This document shows positions 10,974-22,036 of a stretch of 64,000 nt of DNA, piece after piece. Origin of the DNA: Stenocarpella maydis (taxonomy: Eukaryota; Ascomycota; Sordariomycetes; Diaporthales; Diaporthaceae); the NCBI GenBank assembly GCA_002270565.1, contig NQMI01000087.1, positions 1 through 64,000 on the forward strand, written 5' to 3'. The position numbers and the translations under genes were made by a program. Each line of letters begins with the position of its first letter. Position 1 is the stretch's first letter. The notes under the pieces are model-generated. The model had not been told where the DNA came from. It did not search any database and saw only the letters and a program-made list of their open reading frames with translations.

Positions 10974-12668
10974 ATGGCTGACTTTCCGGAAGATGTCGTC
11001 CGCCTCGTCTTCTCATATCTGACCCAAGAAACGCTTGTCGAATGCCGCCTCCTCTGCCGATCGCTCGAACCCCTTGTAACGGAACTCGTATTCCGGTCTG
11101 TCCGTCTGGAGCGTGCCCGTGACGTGGATCCGTTCCTGAATATCGCCAGGTCTGAGAGGCTGAGACCTTTGGTGCGAGAACTCACATTGGACCTTACGCC
11201 AGGTGGAATCCCTACAAGCGATGCTGCCGAGTATGGCGTCCGTGTACAGCAGCATCTCCGAACAATACGGGCATTTCCGCTCGTGAGGCTATTCAGTGGG
11301 CTGCGAACATTGAACTTGAGGTACAAGGGCAGCGGGGATAATGGGCACCATGGTGGATACTCAGGGCGTCGGGTTGATTATGATGGAGTGGAGATAGATC
11401 TACGCTTTCTCCCGCTCTTGTACTACACCATATACACCGAGACTGTACTGCGGTGCATCTCTGGATCCTGGACAATGGAGGCCCAGGATAAGTGGGAAGG
11501 TCGCTGGAGCGCGTGGTCCACGACCAGGGCGGCGGCCCTGGAAAACCTCTCGTTAACCTCCAGCCTCCAGGATGAGCCTAACTTCTTCGACACGGTGCAA
11601 AGCTTTCCCGAAAAGGCTATCAACCTCAGGACCTTGACCATTAGTAACCTTTCGGAGAAGGACTCCGAGTACTTGATGTCTTCGGCTGCGATGAAACGCT
11701 TCCTTGAAACCCAAACACTCTGCCAACTGCAACTATTAACCACTACTGAGAATTACGACCCCGACTGTTTAAGTCCGTTCAGTATGAACGACAGATACGA
11801 CTTCTTCGGAAATTTGCCATCGAGCTGGCTATCGCCTCCGATTGCCGACCGCCTGCGCTCGCTTTCCCTGTTCGCGCGTGAATACTGGGGCTGGGCGCCG
11901 AAGATGGATTTCAGATTATTAAGTCAAGGCAAAAATGGTACCGGAGGACTATCCAATCTCCGGTCGCTGGCCCTGGGGAGGTTCGTCTTCACGCACCAGT
12001 GGCAGGTCGATTGGGTGGCACAGCTCGGCTCGGACAACGGCAGAGGTGGCCTCGAGGAACTTTACCTGGATGACTGCCCGATAATGTGGCGTGCGCAGTT
12101 GTTTGGCTCAGTAGACAGCGAAGGCTTTCCGTCGAGATGGGCCATGAGGGACATCGGAAACCCAAGTATTAGCTCCTCGGGCACCGGCGACCCCGTCACC
12201 GTGGACATTGCCCTCCGATGGTGTACTGTTCTACGAGAATGGCGCCAAAAGATCCCGTCCTTGACGGTGTTCAAGATGGGCAGAGGTGACTGGAATGGGG
12301 ATTTCTGCACAGATGTGGCAATGGCGCAGACGGCATCTCGTGCCCGGGTGGTCGACAGCCAGTATATGATGGCGAAGCATCGGGCAGAGAACACCGTGCA
12401 TTTGAACTACGACAAATATTCCATCGACGACGTCTACAAACACGGCCAGGAAATCATCCGTGACGGGGTTGGTATGGTTCAGAGACGGGAATGTCTGCTT
12501 CAATATGTCCACTTCCAAGCTGCACTCACATCGTCACCCTGGGTCAAACAGGACTTCAAGGAGGCTCTTATGGGTGAGTTCGATGATGGATACCAGCGGT
12601 ATGAGGAAGCCCGGCACAAGGACGAAGATGCGCTTTATTTACTCCGTGCCTCAATAGGCTCCAAATAA
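10974..12668 (+). CDS. F-box domain protein
   Basis: Single exon of 564 residues. The first 45 residues, MADFPEDVVRLVFSYL followed by LVECRLLCRSLEPLVTELVF, form an F-box: the Pro-Glu-Asp start, a hydrophobic helix and a Cys/Leu-rich second helix. It would bind Skp1 in an SCF ubiquitin ligase. The rest has degenerate leucine-rich segments (LRTLNLRYKG, LENLSLTSSL, LRTLTISNL, LRSLALGRF, LEELYLDDC), the usual layout of fungal F-box/LRR-like substrate receptors. The start is the ATG at 10974; the frame is open a little further up but without an ATG. A weak TATA-like ATATTTAAG lies at 10808-10816. The substrate is unknown. It converges on the dehalogenase gene with only 91 bp between stop codons. 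Confidence 0.82.
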   Translation: MADFPEDVVRLVFSYLTQETLVECRLLCRSLEPLVTELVFRSVRLERARDVDPFLNIARSERLRPLVRELTLDLTPGGIPTSDAAEYGVRVQQHLRTIRAFPLVRLFSGLRTLNLRYKGSGDNGHHGGYSGRRVDYDGVEIDLRFLPLLYYTIYTETVLRCISGSWTMEAQDKWEGRWSAWSTTRAAALENLSLTSSLQDEPNFFDTVQSFPEKAINLRTLTISNLSEKDSEYLMSSAAMKRFLETQTLCQLQLLTTTENYDPDCLSPFSMNDRYDFFGNLPSSWLSPPIADRLRSLSLFAREYWGWAPKMDFRLLSQGKNGTGGLSNLRSLALGRFVFTHQWQVDWVAQLGSDNGRGGLEELYLDDCPIMWRAQLFGSVDSEGFPSRWAMRDIGNPSISSSGTGDPVTVDIALRWCTVLREWRQKIPSLTVFKMGRGDWNGDFCTDVAMAQTASRARVVDSQYMMAKHRAENTVHLNYDKYSIDDVYKHGQEIIRDGVGMVQRRECLLQYVHFQAALTSSPWVKQDFKEALMGEFDDGYQRYEEARHKDEDALYLLRASIGSK

Positions 12669-12759
12669 TGTATGAATCCAGTCAGGCATATTGCAACAAC
12701 GGCAACAAGCGCGCAAATGGTCACAAGCCCAAGAAGAGCGCTGCTGAATCCGACGCTCG

Positions 12760-13431
12760 TTATAAGAAACCCTGCAATGCATCTTCTAGTTTTTTGCTCT
12801 CCTTCATCGCGATAACATCGCCCTTCTTAGCCAGCCCGACCTTATTGTGCCAGATGACCCTCATCCCAGCGTCCATAGCACTTTGGACGTCCCCTGCACT
12901 GCCTGCAATAAAGAGCACCTCATCAGCTCCGACACCAAGCTTAGGAAAGACAGCCTGGTACGCCGCCTTGACGGGCTTGTAGAAGCCGCTCTCCTCGGCC
13001 GTAACAGCTGCGTCAAACTTGAACTTCCCGCCCACATGCTCCTCCACCCTCTGCACAGCGACGCCACCCAGCTCCGCTGAACAGTTCGTCACCACGCCCA
13101 ACTTGTACCCCTTCTCTCTCAGCCGAGCCAGGACCCACGCGACCTCGGGCCACACCTGCAGGCGCTGCCAGCTCTGCAGGAGCGCGGCGGGCGCCGATTC
13201 CGGGAGGCCCACGTCGCGGGCTGCCTGCTCCACCAGGCTCTCATATGCGGTCGATGGGCCGTATGCACCAGCGCCGAAGGTAAGCTCTAGGTACTGCTTG
13301 CGCCAGCGCCGGCCTTCCTCGGGCGTCTTTGAAGGAGTGGAGGCGTCCCACAGGCTCCATGAGTCGAGCAGGGCCGTCAGAAGGTCGAAGACGATGGCTC
13401 TGGGGCGCCAGTCGGATTCATTCTGTGCCAT
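12760..13431 (-). CDS. HAD superfamily hydrolase, haloacid dehalogenase type II-like
   Basis: Single exon of 223 residues, the usual length for L-2-haloacid dehalogenase-like HAD proteins. Motif I is VFDLLTALLDSW, with the nucleophilic Asp and the Thr but no second Asp, as in dehalogenases as opposed to phosphatases. Motif II is VVTNCS. The motif III Lys is in GFYKPVKAAYQ, and motif IV is LFIAGSAGDVQSAMDAGM. A helical cap (about residues 30-95) separates motifs I and II. The start chosen is ATG at 13431 (MAQNESDW); the frame extends 33 codons upstream but the residues there look non-coding. The true substrate cannot be told; in fungi many such proteins have unknown small-molecule substrates. 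Confidence 0.88.
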   Translation of the reverse strand: MAQNESDWRPRAIVFDLLTALLDSWSLWDASTPSKTPEEGRRWRKQYLELTFGAGAYGPSTAYESLVEQAARDVGLPESAPAALLQSWQRLQVWPEVAWVLARLREKGYKLGVVTNCSAELGGVAVQRVEEHVGGKFKFDAAVTAEESGFYKPVKAAYQAVFPKLGVGADEVLFIAGSAGDVQSAMDAGMRVIWHNKVGLAKKGDVIAMKESKKLEDALQGFL

Positions 13432-14130
13432 GGTTGCTGCTCTTATTCTCTGGCTGCCTCGAGAAGGCGCGATTCTTCGAAGATATGAAAGAAAGAATGG
13501 TGTTTCTGTGCATTTGTCTCTGTGTTTCAACTTTGACTGGTTCGTTCTTTTGGTGCTTACGCGCCTGTACTAATAGGTCTGAGGATGGCCGGCAATATCA
13601 TAGTCCGCGTTTTGGTGGACGCGCCCTTGGACCTCCGAGGACGGAGCCGTTACGGAGGACTGCAAATCCGACACTGCACATTTTCGCGATGTTGATTATG
13701 AAAATACAAGATTGTCACACGAAAAAGACCACTGTACTATTAGGACAAAAGTGTGCTGCACACCCTGCATAGTACAGTACCCCTAGCCTTATATCGTGAC
13801 AAAGATGCTCTCGATGACCCTAACAACAACCCACATCTCAAGCGAGTGAATGCAGCAGGCCTGTGAATTATGGACATCTTACATATGCGGGTACAAGCCA
13901 CCACTATTTGCTGAAACCTAAAGCTAATTTCGTGATCTCACCGAATGATATCCTCAATGGTCAATTCATCTAGTAAGAGATTATAGGGTGATGTTGCTCC
14001 GCTAGAACAAATCAATCATCTTGTTACACTTTGTGAAGCAAGGCATCTGGTGTAATCGGACTTGTATTTGCTTTAAAAACATTACCAAGGTAGACCGTTG
14101 GATAACCCTGCTCGACGATAGGATCTCTTC
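13432..14130. other. gene-free stretch between two minus-strand genes
   Basis: Expected to hold the promoter of the dehalogenase-like gene (near 13432) and the 3' untranslated region of the rhodopsin-like gene (near 14130). No coding potential or repeat was recognised. Confidence 0.55.
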
Positions 14131-15545
14131 TTAGTCCCTCGTCAGCCTCACCTCAGTCGTCACGGTAATTTGCCCGTTGTTGGGAGTCACAGGCCGATCC
14201 CGAGACATATCCTGCGAACTCCTGACGTTGACCGTTGGCGACGCATCCTGCAGCCACGATTCGCCGCTCCTCACGCTCATTCCCGTCTTCGGTGCTCCTC
14301 GTTCCAAGTCGTCGCCCGACAGCCGCCTCCAGTTATTTTTCTGCCGCGTGAGCTCGATCGTCTCGTCTTCCAGCGCGTGCACCTGGATGTTGTTGCCCTT
14401 CTTGCTCTGCGTAAGTGACTTGGACCCGGAGAAACCGGACGTGCCTTTGGACTTCGCATAGCGGCTGGTAGCGGAGCTAAGGGCATTTTTGAGCACCCGC
14501 TTGACCGCCGCCGGCGTGTAGTGCGAGACCAGTGTGCGCAGGTGAGGCAGGCACCCCGTAATGATGTAGACGCTCGTCTCGATAATGGACCAGCCGACGA
14601 GGTCAACTGACGCGAAGGTGCGGTCCCCGAATGCTGCTGTGCTGAAGAAAATTCTCGCACGGATGATGGAGGCGATGATACCGCTGTGATGTGGTCAGCT
14701 ACATACGAACACTCTACTGATAGTCACTAGTTATATCATGTGCTTACAAACTCGCCACAGCAAACACACCAACTAGCGCTAGCCTTTTGACAATCGGCAT
14801 CTTGAGATGCCAAATAGTCTGCAACGGCAATGCCATAATCGCCAAGTCGAGCACGAAGCCAGGAAGAGCCTGCGCGTGAAAGAAGGCCTGGACGTCGAAG
14901 CAGCGTCCACCAGGGATTGTCCTATCCCACCAGAACGCAATAGGGGTGCACTGGAAACAGGCCGACACGACGAGCGAGACTGAAGTCATGGCAGTGAGCC
15001 CGAAGAGCACCCACGCGGCGGCGCGCGTCGCACCCTTCCAGTTGAAGATGCGCAGGTATAGGCAGATAATCCCAAGCTTAGGCAGCGCCACGGAGGTGAA
15101 GTAGATGAGCTCAAAGGCGAGGATACATTGCGCCCATCCGGTGAGCTGTTTTGGGTGCTCCTCCTCGACGAATTCGACGTGGCGGCCGACGCCACCGATT
15201 ATGGTCATGACTGTAACCGAGGAGAAGTAAGAAAGATGCTCTGCGGCAGATGTCTTCGCTCCGAGGAAAAGTATAAACCGAATTATGTCGGCAAGCCAAT
15301 TACTTACCTATGCCCACAGCACACATTCCCAGGTTAACGACATAAGCCAAAGATAAGAACATGTCATCGGCGTAAATGCCTCCTCCTTGGAATCTTTTCG
15401 CATATAATCGAAGGCCCAAGATGATCGTGGTTAGGACGGCGAAGGCGATCGAGATGCCCACCAGCTGATAGCCCCTGTCCTCCGCCAGATACTCCGCGGT
15501 GAGTTCTGCTCGTCGAATCGCCATCGCCACTTCCATTTTGTCCAT
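14131..15545 (-). CDS. Fungal rhodopsin-domain integral membrane protein (PTH11/SAT4-like)
   Basis: Three exons on the minus strand, 15545-15308, 15210-14748 and 14683-14131, with introns of 97 and 64 bp that all obey GT-AG, give 417 residues. Seven helices can be traced; the first is ISIAFAVLTTIILGLRLY. Family landmarks: a GIYADDMFLSLAYV segment, a loop GGVGRHVEFV, LPKLGIICLYLRIF, and an extracellular CFQCTPIAFWWD, with FDVQAFFHAQALPGFVLD next. This is the conserved 'fungal rhodopsin' domain found in PTH11-like receptors and SAT4-like proteins; no retinal-binding Lys is implied. The last 120 residues are a hydrophilic cytoplasmic tail. The splice at 14748/14683 restores FGIIASIIRARIFF. The ligand and signalling role are unknown. 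Confidence 0.87.
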
Positions 15546-18207
15546 TTTATCGTCGACGAGATTGGTGCTCTCAAGGGGAAGGGTGACCCTCTGTCGTTAT
15601 TTGCCCCCGGTGTTCAGCAGTGGGACAACGCAAGCACTCATAGGAATGGCCCCAAGCCGGCTCGGGTTGTGTTGATGTCAAGCTTGTGTGCGGCCGTACG
15701 GGCATGGCAATGCTTGGCCATGGGAAAACAAAAAGCTTGACATGCGAGCAAATGCCGCCGGGTTTGACGGGGACCACCCATATTTGTTTGATTCAGGCAC
15801 ATGCAGGAAAGAAGTGGGGACGACACAGGTTGCCAGTCACAAGCGCAGAGGGCGCCGTTTCTGGCGTCTCGGACGGCTCATGCGCGATTATTCCATGTTC
15901 GGTCCCGCGGCGCCTTGCATAGGCATCTGTATATTCGCAAACGCGGATCCAACTGCTCCCCGCCGGAAGTGGAGATGACAACCAAACACTTCAAGGGTTA
16001 TGTAGCTAGCCATGGGTCCACCTTCCAGCGGCTCTTTATCCGCAAGATCGAATTCCTTGGCTCTTCTGACTTCGATTCGACATGGACCCCAGGCACAGGT
16101 CTGCCGATAGAAGCTCAGCAGGGACCCTGCGCAGATTATTCCGGCCGTTGGCGTCGATCGGATGATCTAGCACCGGCCAACTTCCAGGGATTCGAAACCT
16201 TGATCTTTGGCGGCGAGGGTTTGGTTGCCTCAGATGATGTCGTATCGCACCTGTAGTATCAATGAGTTTCCGAGTATACTATATAGTAGTCAACCTCCAA
16301 AAGGTGGACCCGTGAGCCATTCACTTGTAGCCGCGAGACTGGTCAAGCCGGTAGGCTGTTGTATTCTGTGCAGCTGAGACTCGCGCATAGTGACCTGTGC
16401 GCATGGAAATTCTCCGAAGACAAAGATGGAGTGGAGGGCGCCTGGCTTCGGGCGTCGGCTGTAGTTTGGTTCGAAACCGTACACTAGCGGATTGTTCAGG
16501 GATATCCTTCCTTCCAATACTACACTACTCTCTCGCATTGCAGGCAGGGATAGGCGGTACACTAGTGTTCGGCCCCTTTCTTGCCCCTGAGCGCTTTTCA
16601 TGCCAGCACAACTGCTAGGAATAGTTGTCTGAATCCAAAAGGTTTCAGCCGATATGTCGGATCCCCCGTAATGCCAGGCGAGAGACGGCAAGTCCTGTTC
16701 ATGGTGATAGTACTTGGGCCTCGTAGAACCTAAGGCCATTCCTCCGTGGTCCGCAACGGTTTGTCCGGTCCCCAGCAGTGTGACCGACAGTGGGAATAAT
16801 ACCGCTGGATGCTGTTCTCTTTCATGTTCGCCTGGTCAAGGCTCAAGTGGTGACCCACGGAGTGCGGGAACTTTGACAAAAGCACCCGAATGGTGATGAC
16901 TCATTGGGTAGCGGGATTTCCACAGCCTTTCCCCGATTGACTAGTGGCCGTGCTGTGCAGGCTTTCATATTGATGCTACCCTGGCCGCACGGCCCTCGGC
17001 AACACTGATTCTCGGTCTCCAAATCGAGAAAAGTATTTGATATTATGTCGTGCATCGAACTTGGTTTGAAATGAGTTGGCTACAAGTCCAGGCAGCTCTT
17101 CCCGAGCTCTGCAATCTCCGGCAGGGCTCTTTAGGGACGGAACTAACACCAAGGAAATGACAGGGCGAGGATTTTGACCGATGGATCAGTCCATTATCTC
17201 CGTGCTGTTCGTCTCACTCATCGACTGCAACACTGCGTTCTAGGATGCTAATAGAGGCCTGACCTACCAGATATTTGGGTTTGGGAGGGGGGGAGGGCAT
17301 ATCATGCACGTCACAGCAAAATATGATGTGACCAATCATGCGGCACGGAGCGAGCGCATAAAGAGCAGGTAAAATTAGACAACTCATGCAGATGATCTTC
17401 TAGCCTCGTCCTCTGATCTTCGAAAGCTAAGATAGAAGCTTGTCAGAAGCAGGCCTGGCTGTTCCGGGGGCCACTAATGATTTAGGGCCTTGGCTTGCGA
17501 GCCATGGTGACGATTATTGGTGCAAGTCTCTACTTCTGCGGCCTGGTAGCTTGATGCATCGAATTCATCTGCAGTCTTTTGAACGCACTCATACACGTTC
17601 TCCCCGGCGGCAAGCCTGGGGAATCTGAGACTGGCGTCCAGGTACCTTAGGGTAATTTCCGTGCCGTTATGGACGACCAGGGCGATACCCAGCAGCACTG
17701 GCTCCTTGGAATTTGGAATACTGTGGGCAGCCTGTTAGTTACTCGGACATACCCCTGGCACGGGCACAGAGAGGGATAGGCCGTTTGAGGACGGGCTAAT
17801 GTCCGATTGTACACCTCCTCAGGGATCTCAAACGTTAAATCGTGACTTCCGGGCGCCATAGTGGGTCGAATGTAACCTGTGACGGTACCTCACCTAAGGC
17901 AATTAATATTCAATATGAAAGCACGTGCTAGATTTATCCAGATGTCACAAAGAAAGGCCCCTCTGCCAACAATTCACTTATAAGAGTGGATTTTATAGGC
18001 AGAAAACAGCAGCACCTCTTTAAGCGTTTATGACTGACTGTATAGAGGGACCGCTCCCCCCACCCCTTCTTTTTAATAAAAAAAAAAAGGGAATCGTGAC
18101 TGGGTAAACAACGAAACCAACTAGAATGCCCATAGGAAACAGGCACACCAAGAGGCCAGAAACTTGGCAACGCAGAAAAGTTTTTGGCAGGCTGAAAACT
18201 ATCCGCT
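15546..18207. other. gene-poor stretch with two weak coding candidates
   Basis: No firm gene. Candidate A, minus strand 16290-16739, is a 149-codon open frame without known motifs. Candidate B, minus strand about 17474-17859, reads APGSHDLTFEIPEEVY at its start and LLGIALVVHNGTEITLRYLD further on, but joining the halves needs a 32-bp intron, shorter than fungal introns normally are, or an indel; it may be a small decayed gene. G-rich runs occur at 17283-17300 and an A-run at about 18068-18080. Nothing else was recognised. Confidence 0.45.
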
Positions 18208-18906
18208 CTAGGCAGTTTGTTTATAGATAACCAATACTCCCATGTGCCTTATCTCAAGGTACATCTTACTCAATACATCATTGGCCGTCGCAACTTGTTC
18301 TGGAATAGTTGACTCCTTCCACTCCAACTTGCCGTTCAGGCCGCCCCGTCTGGCTGCTTCCTCGTAAACATGCTTGCCCAGGTGGAAATTCCGGAAGCTA
18401 AATTGCGCGCCCTTTGCGACGCTGCTTATCTCCGTCTTCCAGCCCTGTCCGGTTTGGAGACTCTCGTAGTAGTCTACCCGAACCGGCAAGGCATCGAAGT
18501 ACTGGGCCGTGGTTGCGGTCCATCTTCTGGCGACCTCGTCCACATCCTCCGCCGGCGGTGGGGTGATGGCGATGAACACACGGCCGTCCTTCAGATTCCG
18601 CCGAAATAGCACGGTACATTCTCGCCATTTCATCCAAGTCAGAGGCGTAATTGAGCAGCCAGATCCCAATCACAATGTGGAATGGTTCCTCGTCCCCTAT
18701 CTGCTCGAGGTCGAGGGCATTGCCGATTTGGAAGTTGACCTTGCCTGTGTGAGGCTTGTCTCCCCGCAACAGCTCCTTGGCGGTGTCCACCATGCCACTC
18801 AAAGAACCAACGCCCAGCACATAGCCTGCTCCCCAGTCGAGCAATTTCTTTGAATAATAGCCTGTGCCACATGCCAAGTCAAGTGTTCTGGCATTGGGGA
18901 AGAACC
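18208..18906 (-). pseudogene. Frameshifted SAM-dependent methyltransferase
   Basis: From about 18906 downwards the frame reads FFPNARTLDLACGTGYYSKK, the S-adenosylmethionine-binding motif I, then LLDWGAGYVLGVGSLSGMVD and, further on, FHIVIGIWLLNYASDLDEM. At about 18599-18605 there is one base too many: the sequence leaves frame after MARMYRAIS and resumes in another frame as RRNLKDGRVFIAITPPPAED, running to a stop at 18208. The two halves together look like a Methyltransf_25-type fungal enzyme of small-molecule or secondary metabolism. An in-frame TAA precedes FFPN and no good 5' exon was found, although MKSDPEAPLPP at 19032 could be one. At least one frame break is present, so it is treated as a pseudogene; a single assembly error could explain that break. 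Confidence 0.75.
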
Positions 18907-19100
18907 AACAGCAACTTTATCCTGAATGGAATACGTGTCAATGGAAGCAATAAGGCAGCAGACATGGAGGGAAATGGTGGGGATCGAGATCTTTACCAGA
19001 GGAGGTAGTGGTGCCTCAGGATCTGACTTCATTTTTCACGGAGATCAAAGCTTCTAGAGCTCTACAATTACAAAGTTATACACCTGACCGATGGAATCAA

Positions 19101-20576
19101 CTACTTGGGGCTTCCTGTCATTAAGGATGATGAATTTATGGTTCTATGTATTGAGGTAAGAAAGCGATGCAAGACCAGACAAGGCCAGTACGAGGGTGGC
19201 ATCCGATTTACAAGGTGCCCGCTGAGCCCTCCCCTGCGGCAGGCTTCTATGATCTCTTCCTTAGCCTTGGTGTCTCCTGTGGCCTCCATTTCCTTTGCCT
19301 TAACCTGCTTCTCCTTCTTTAACATCTCCAGTTTGTACATGATATAATCCCGGAGAACTGCTATGAAGTAACTGATAGAGCGGTATTGTGCCTCGTCATC
19401 AACACCCAAGATTTCTTCATCACTTTTCTCCCGATTGATTGTTGTAGCTTCGGCAGTAGATGCCGTTTCCATTCGATGTCAGCACTATCCCTTGGAATGG
19501 TAGCGAGCATCTCCTCAGCCCAGTACGAAAGATAGGCAGCTACTCCGCATTCAGTAATGCCCACCACCTTCTTATTCTTTACCATGATCTGGTCATCACA
19601 TAACTCCCGGTGCGTAACGGTGTAGGGCTCAGCTGATGGCATTGAAACGCGATTGTGAGCCTGTTGCTCCTCTGAGAGGCCTTTGTAGTGGCCTTTGGTG
19701 TGCGTGGTCATGGCCTTGTAACTTAGAGCTCATCATCCGATCCCAAAGGACGACATAGCCTTGGCCGGCCTGGCCCGTTGTCCTTACACTCCCGAAACAA
19801 GAAGTCATTCTATACCGGTCCTCCAGTAATGCTTTCGATCTTATGGTTTGGAGGCTCCGAAGCTTTTTTATGTAATCCGCTGTTTGCTCAGCAATATCCT
19901 CTCGCTCGGCCTTGGACAGGCTGCACCAGACATCTTTAAGACTACTAGCCCCGTCGGGGACCTCCTCAATAACCATATAACTTTCTCCTGGCTTCTCTAG
20001 GACGCCAGAATCGTGAGGACAGGGATAGTCGTGTTTTTTGTTTTGGATAAATTCGATGTTCCCGAGTTCCTTGCTGAGTTTGTTACCTGCTCGATGTCCG
20101 TCTCTTTCTCTCTGGAGACAGCTCTTCCCCTCCTGGACGATTTTAACGTCTTTTTTGTGTTCACAGTGAAGCTTGCGATACATTTCAAAGCGGTCTAAGT
20201 TCTCTAGGTATTCCAGGCTCAGGTCCTCTAGGCTCGGGCCCTCTAGGTGCTCCACTCCCGAACTCGTTGGTTTTGTGTCGTTTTCGAAGTCATGGTTGGT
20301 CTGGTATCCTTTTTTGAAGTTATCTATTTTGGTCAAGAGATGGTTTCGCCCACGAAGATATAGTGGCGAGCTGCCTACACAGTTATGTAGAGAGCATGAC
20401 AAGTGCTTCGTAATGATTGGGCCGCCCGCACACCCTGTATCTTCTTGGAACCTTACAATCTCAAATTGCTTGACGAAAAAGCTGAGCTCTGGTGTATCTA
20501 GCGACGGATGCGTACTAAGGCTACGTTCCGCAGGAGCTATGATAATGGCTATTTCTTGCGCATTGGTCTGCCCCAA
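19101..20576 (-). pseudogene. Decayed aminoglycoside-phosphotransferase-like (kinase fold) gene
   Basis: A long minus-strand region holds pieces of the fungal APH/choline-kinase-like family in different frames. One frame has SYMVIEEVPDGASSLKDVW then AEQTADYIKKLRSLQ, matching the hinge region (usually IVMEYVPG). A second frame holds NTTIPVLTILAS just upstream of it, matching the usual IPVP-type strand, so a frame break lies near 20.0 kb. A third block, downstream, reads THRELCDDQIMVKNKKVVGI, a degenerate form of the catalytic loop HGDLxxxNIMV with the essential Asp replaced by Glu. The 3' part (about 19101-19472) again needs another frame. No ATG starts the longest frame. Multiple breaks plus loss of the catalytic Asp argue for a dead gene. 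Confidence 0.68.
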
Positions 20577-22036
20577 AAAGGCCGTAGAAGTTTGACATAT
20601 GTTACGCGGTTTTTTTTTATCTGTCTACTTTTTCTCCTCAATATGTTATACTTCTTTGCGCCTCGCAAGGAATTTCTTTTTTATTCCGCTCGTTTCCTGG
20701 AACCTGGCCCCTTATGGTAGAGGCTGGTTTTCTCTCCTTTGATATCATCTTCCCGTAGTGCATGATTAATCATCTAACTGGATAGACGTAGCCGGTTCTG
20801 CTTTGGAAAGAGTGGCTACTAGTAGCGGCAAGCGGGCGACTATTTGGACAATCCAATCATTGGACTGTACGCGAAGGTTTCCGCTCTCGTCTCTCCGAGG
20901 TTCCGGGGTTGCAAGCCATCCCGAGGTCCCGGATGTTTTGATGCACGCGTAGTTGGCAGTTTAAAAGGGGCCCTGAGGCTACCTCATCCGTGCCTGTGGT
21001 TACATGGGGGCATGCCACAAGGCATGGAGCAAAAGGAGACCAAGTGTGTCACTGCTCTGGAGGGCATGGAAGTGGTACTGCTCCTGGCCACATCTTTTCG
21101 CGTTGGTATTCGGCCGTCAGTGGACTACATTGGCGGCGGCCTCCCGTCTGGATGTAGGAACCACCAAGTGGGGCTCGTAGCCCGGGAGGATCTACAACAC
21201 CTTGGTGGTCGGGTGATTTACCTCTCGGAGGATAATTGTCTGCTGCAGTCGGACAGCAGATGCTATGGCCTGAGATTCTGCCACTGTCTTCCAGTGGTCA
21301 AGATACTGGAGGGCCAGACGGGCAGAAGGCTCGACGTCGGCATGTTGGCATGTAGAGTTCAAATGCTCTGAGAGGAACACTTTCAATACGACAGCTGAGG
21401 CAGTTCAGCATTTGCGAGGACCCTTTGGCGCCACCGAATCAACAGGCATGGCGGTGGAGGGGTGGAGGACTCGCTGTTGCCTGCAACACAGCGATACTCA
21501 ATGTCCAAAACAACAAACATTCCCAGGCCATATGTGGTAAACCGTCTCAGCAGATGAAAAATTGAAACAAATCCAACGGCTGTGCACGGTTGCCCTGCCA
21601 TCCACTGAGGAGATGATGAACACGCGCGAGTGAATTGAGGCAATATGACGTTCTAATTCGACTTTGAAAGAATTCCAATTTCAGAGACGACAGGGCGCGA
21701 GATTGCGATAGCTGGGGTAATCCACCAACGCCGTCCTATGCAGCAGAGGCAAACCGCATTTGCAAAGGCAGCGCTCGATCTAAGCCTAACCATGATAGCT
21801 GGGTTCTAATGAAGACAGGCTGGCACAAAAGTCCACGCGCCGGAAGCATGAGATGGAAGATTCAGGACCTTGGGCCTGACCAACCGGAAGGGGTGGAAGG
21901 AAGATTTGGCCCATGACCAAGGCCATGCACGAATATGAACGACGTCCCCCGTTCCCTTCCCCACAGGACATTACGATATTCTAGTAGAAAGTAAAGCAGC
22001 CTATGAAATTTTGCTTTTGGAGCCGTTGGCGTTTCG
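20577..22036. other. gene-free stretch
   Basis: Open frames on both strands at 20844-21643 have no recognisable motif and no consistent codon bias. A minus-strand piece at 21192-21386 (SARLALQYLDHWKTVAESQA) has protein-like composition but no extension, and could be a relic. 20610-20700 is T-rich. Confidence 0.45.

Noticed and set aside
16420..16500. tRNA-like B-box GGTTCGAAACC
   Set aside because: No matching A-box at the right distance and no cloverleaf can be drawn.
16290..16739. 149-codon minus-strand frame
   Set aside because: No motif, no codon bias, no plausible neighbours to splice to.
17474..17859. Possible two-exon minus-strand gene
   Set aside because: Needs a 32-bp intron, too short for typical fungal splicing; kept only as a weak candidate in the intergenic note.
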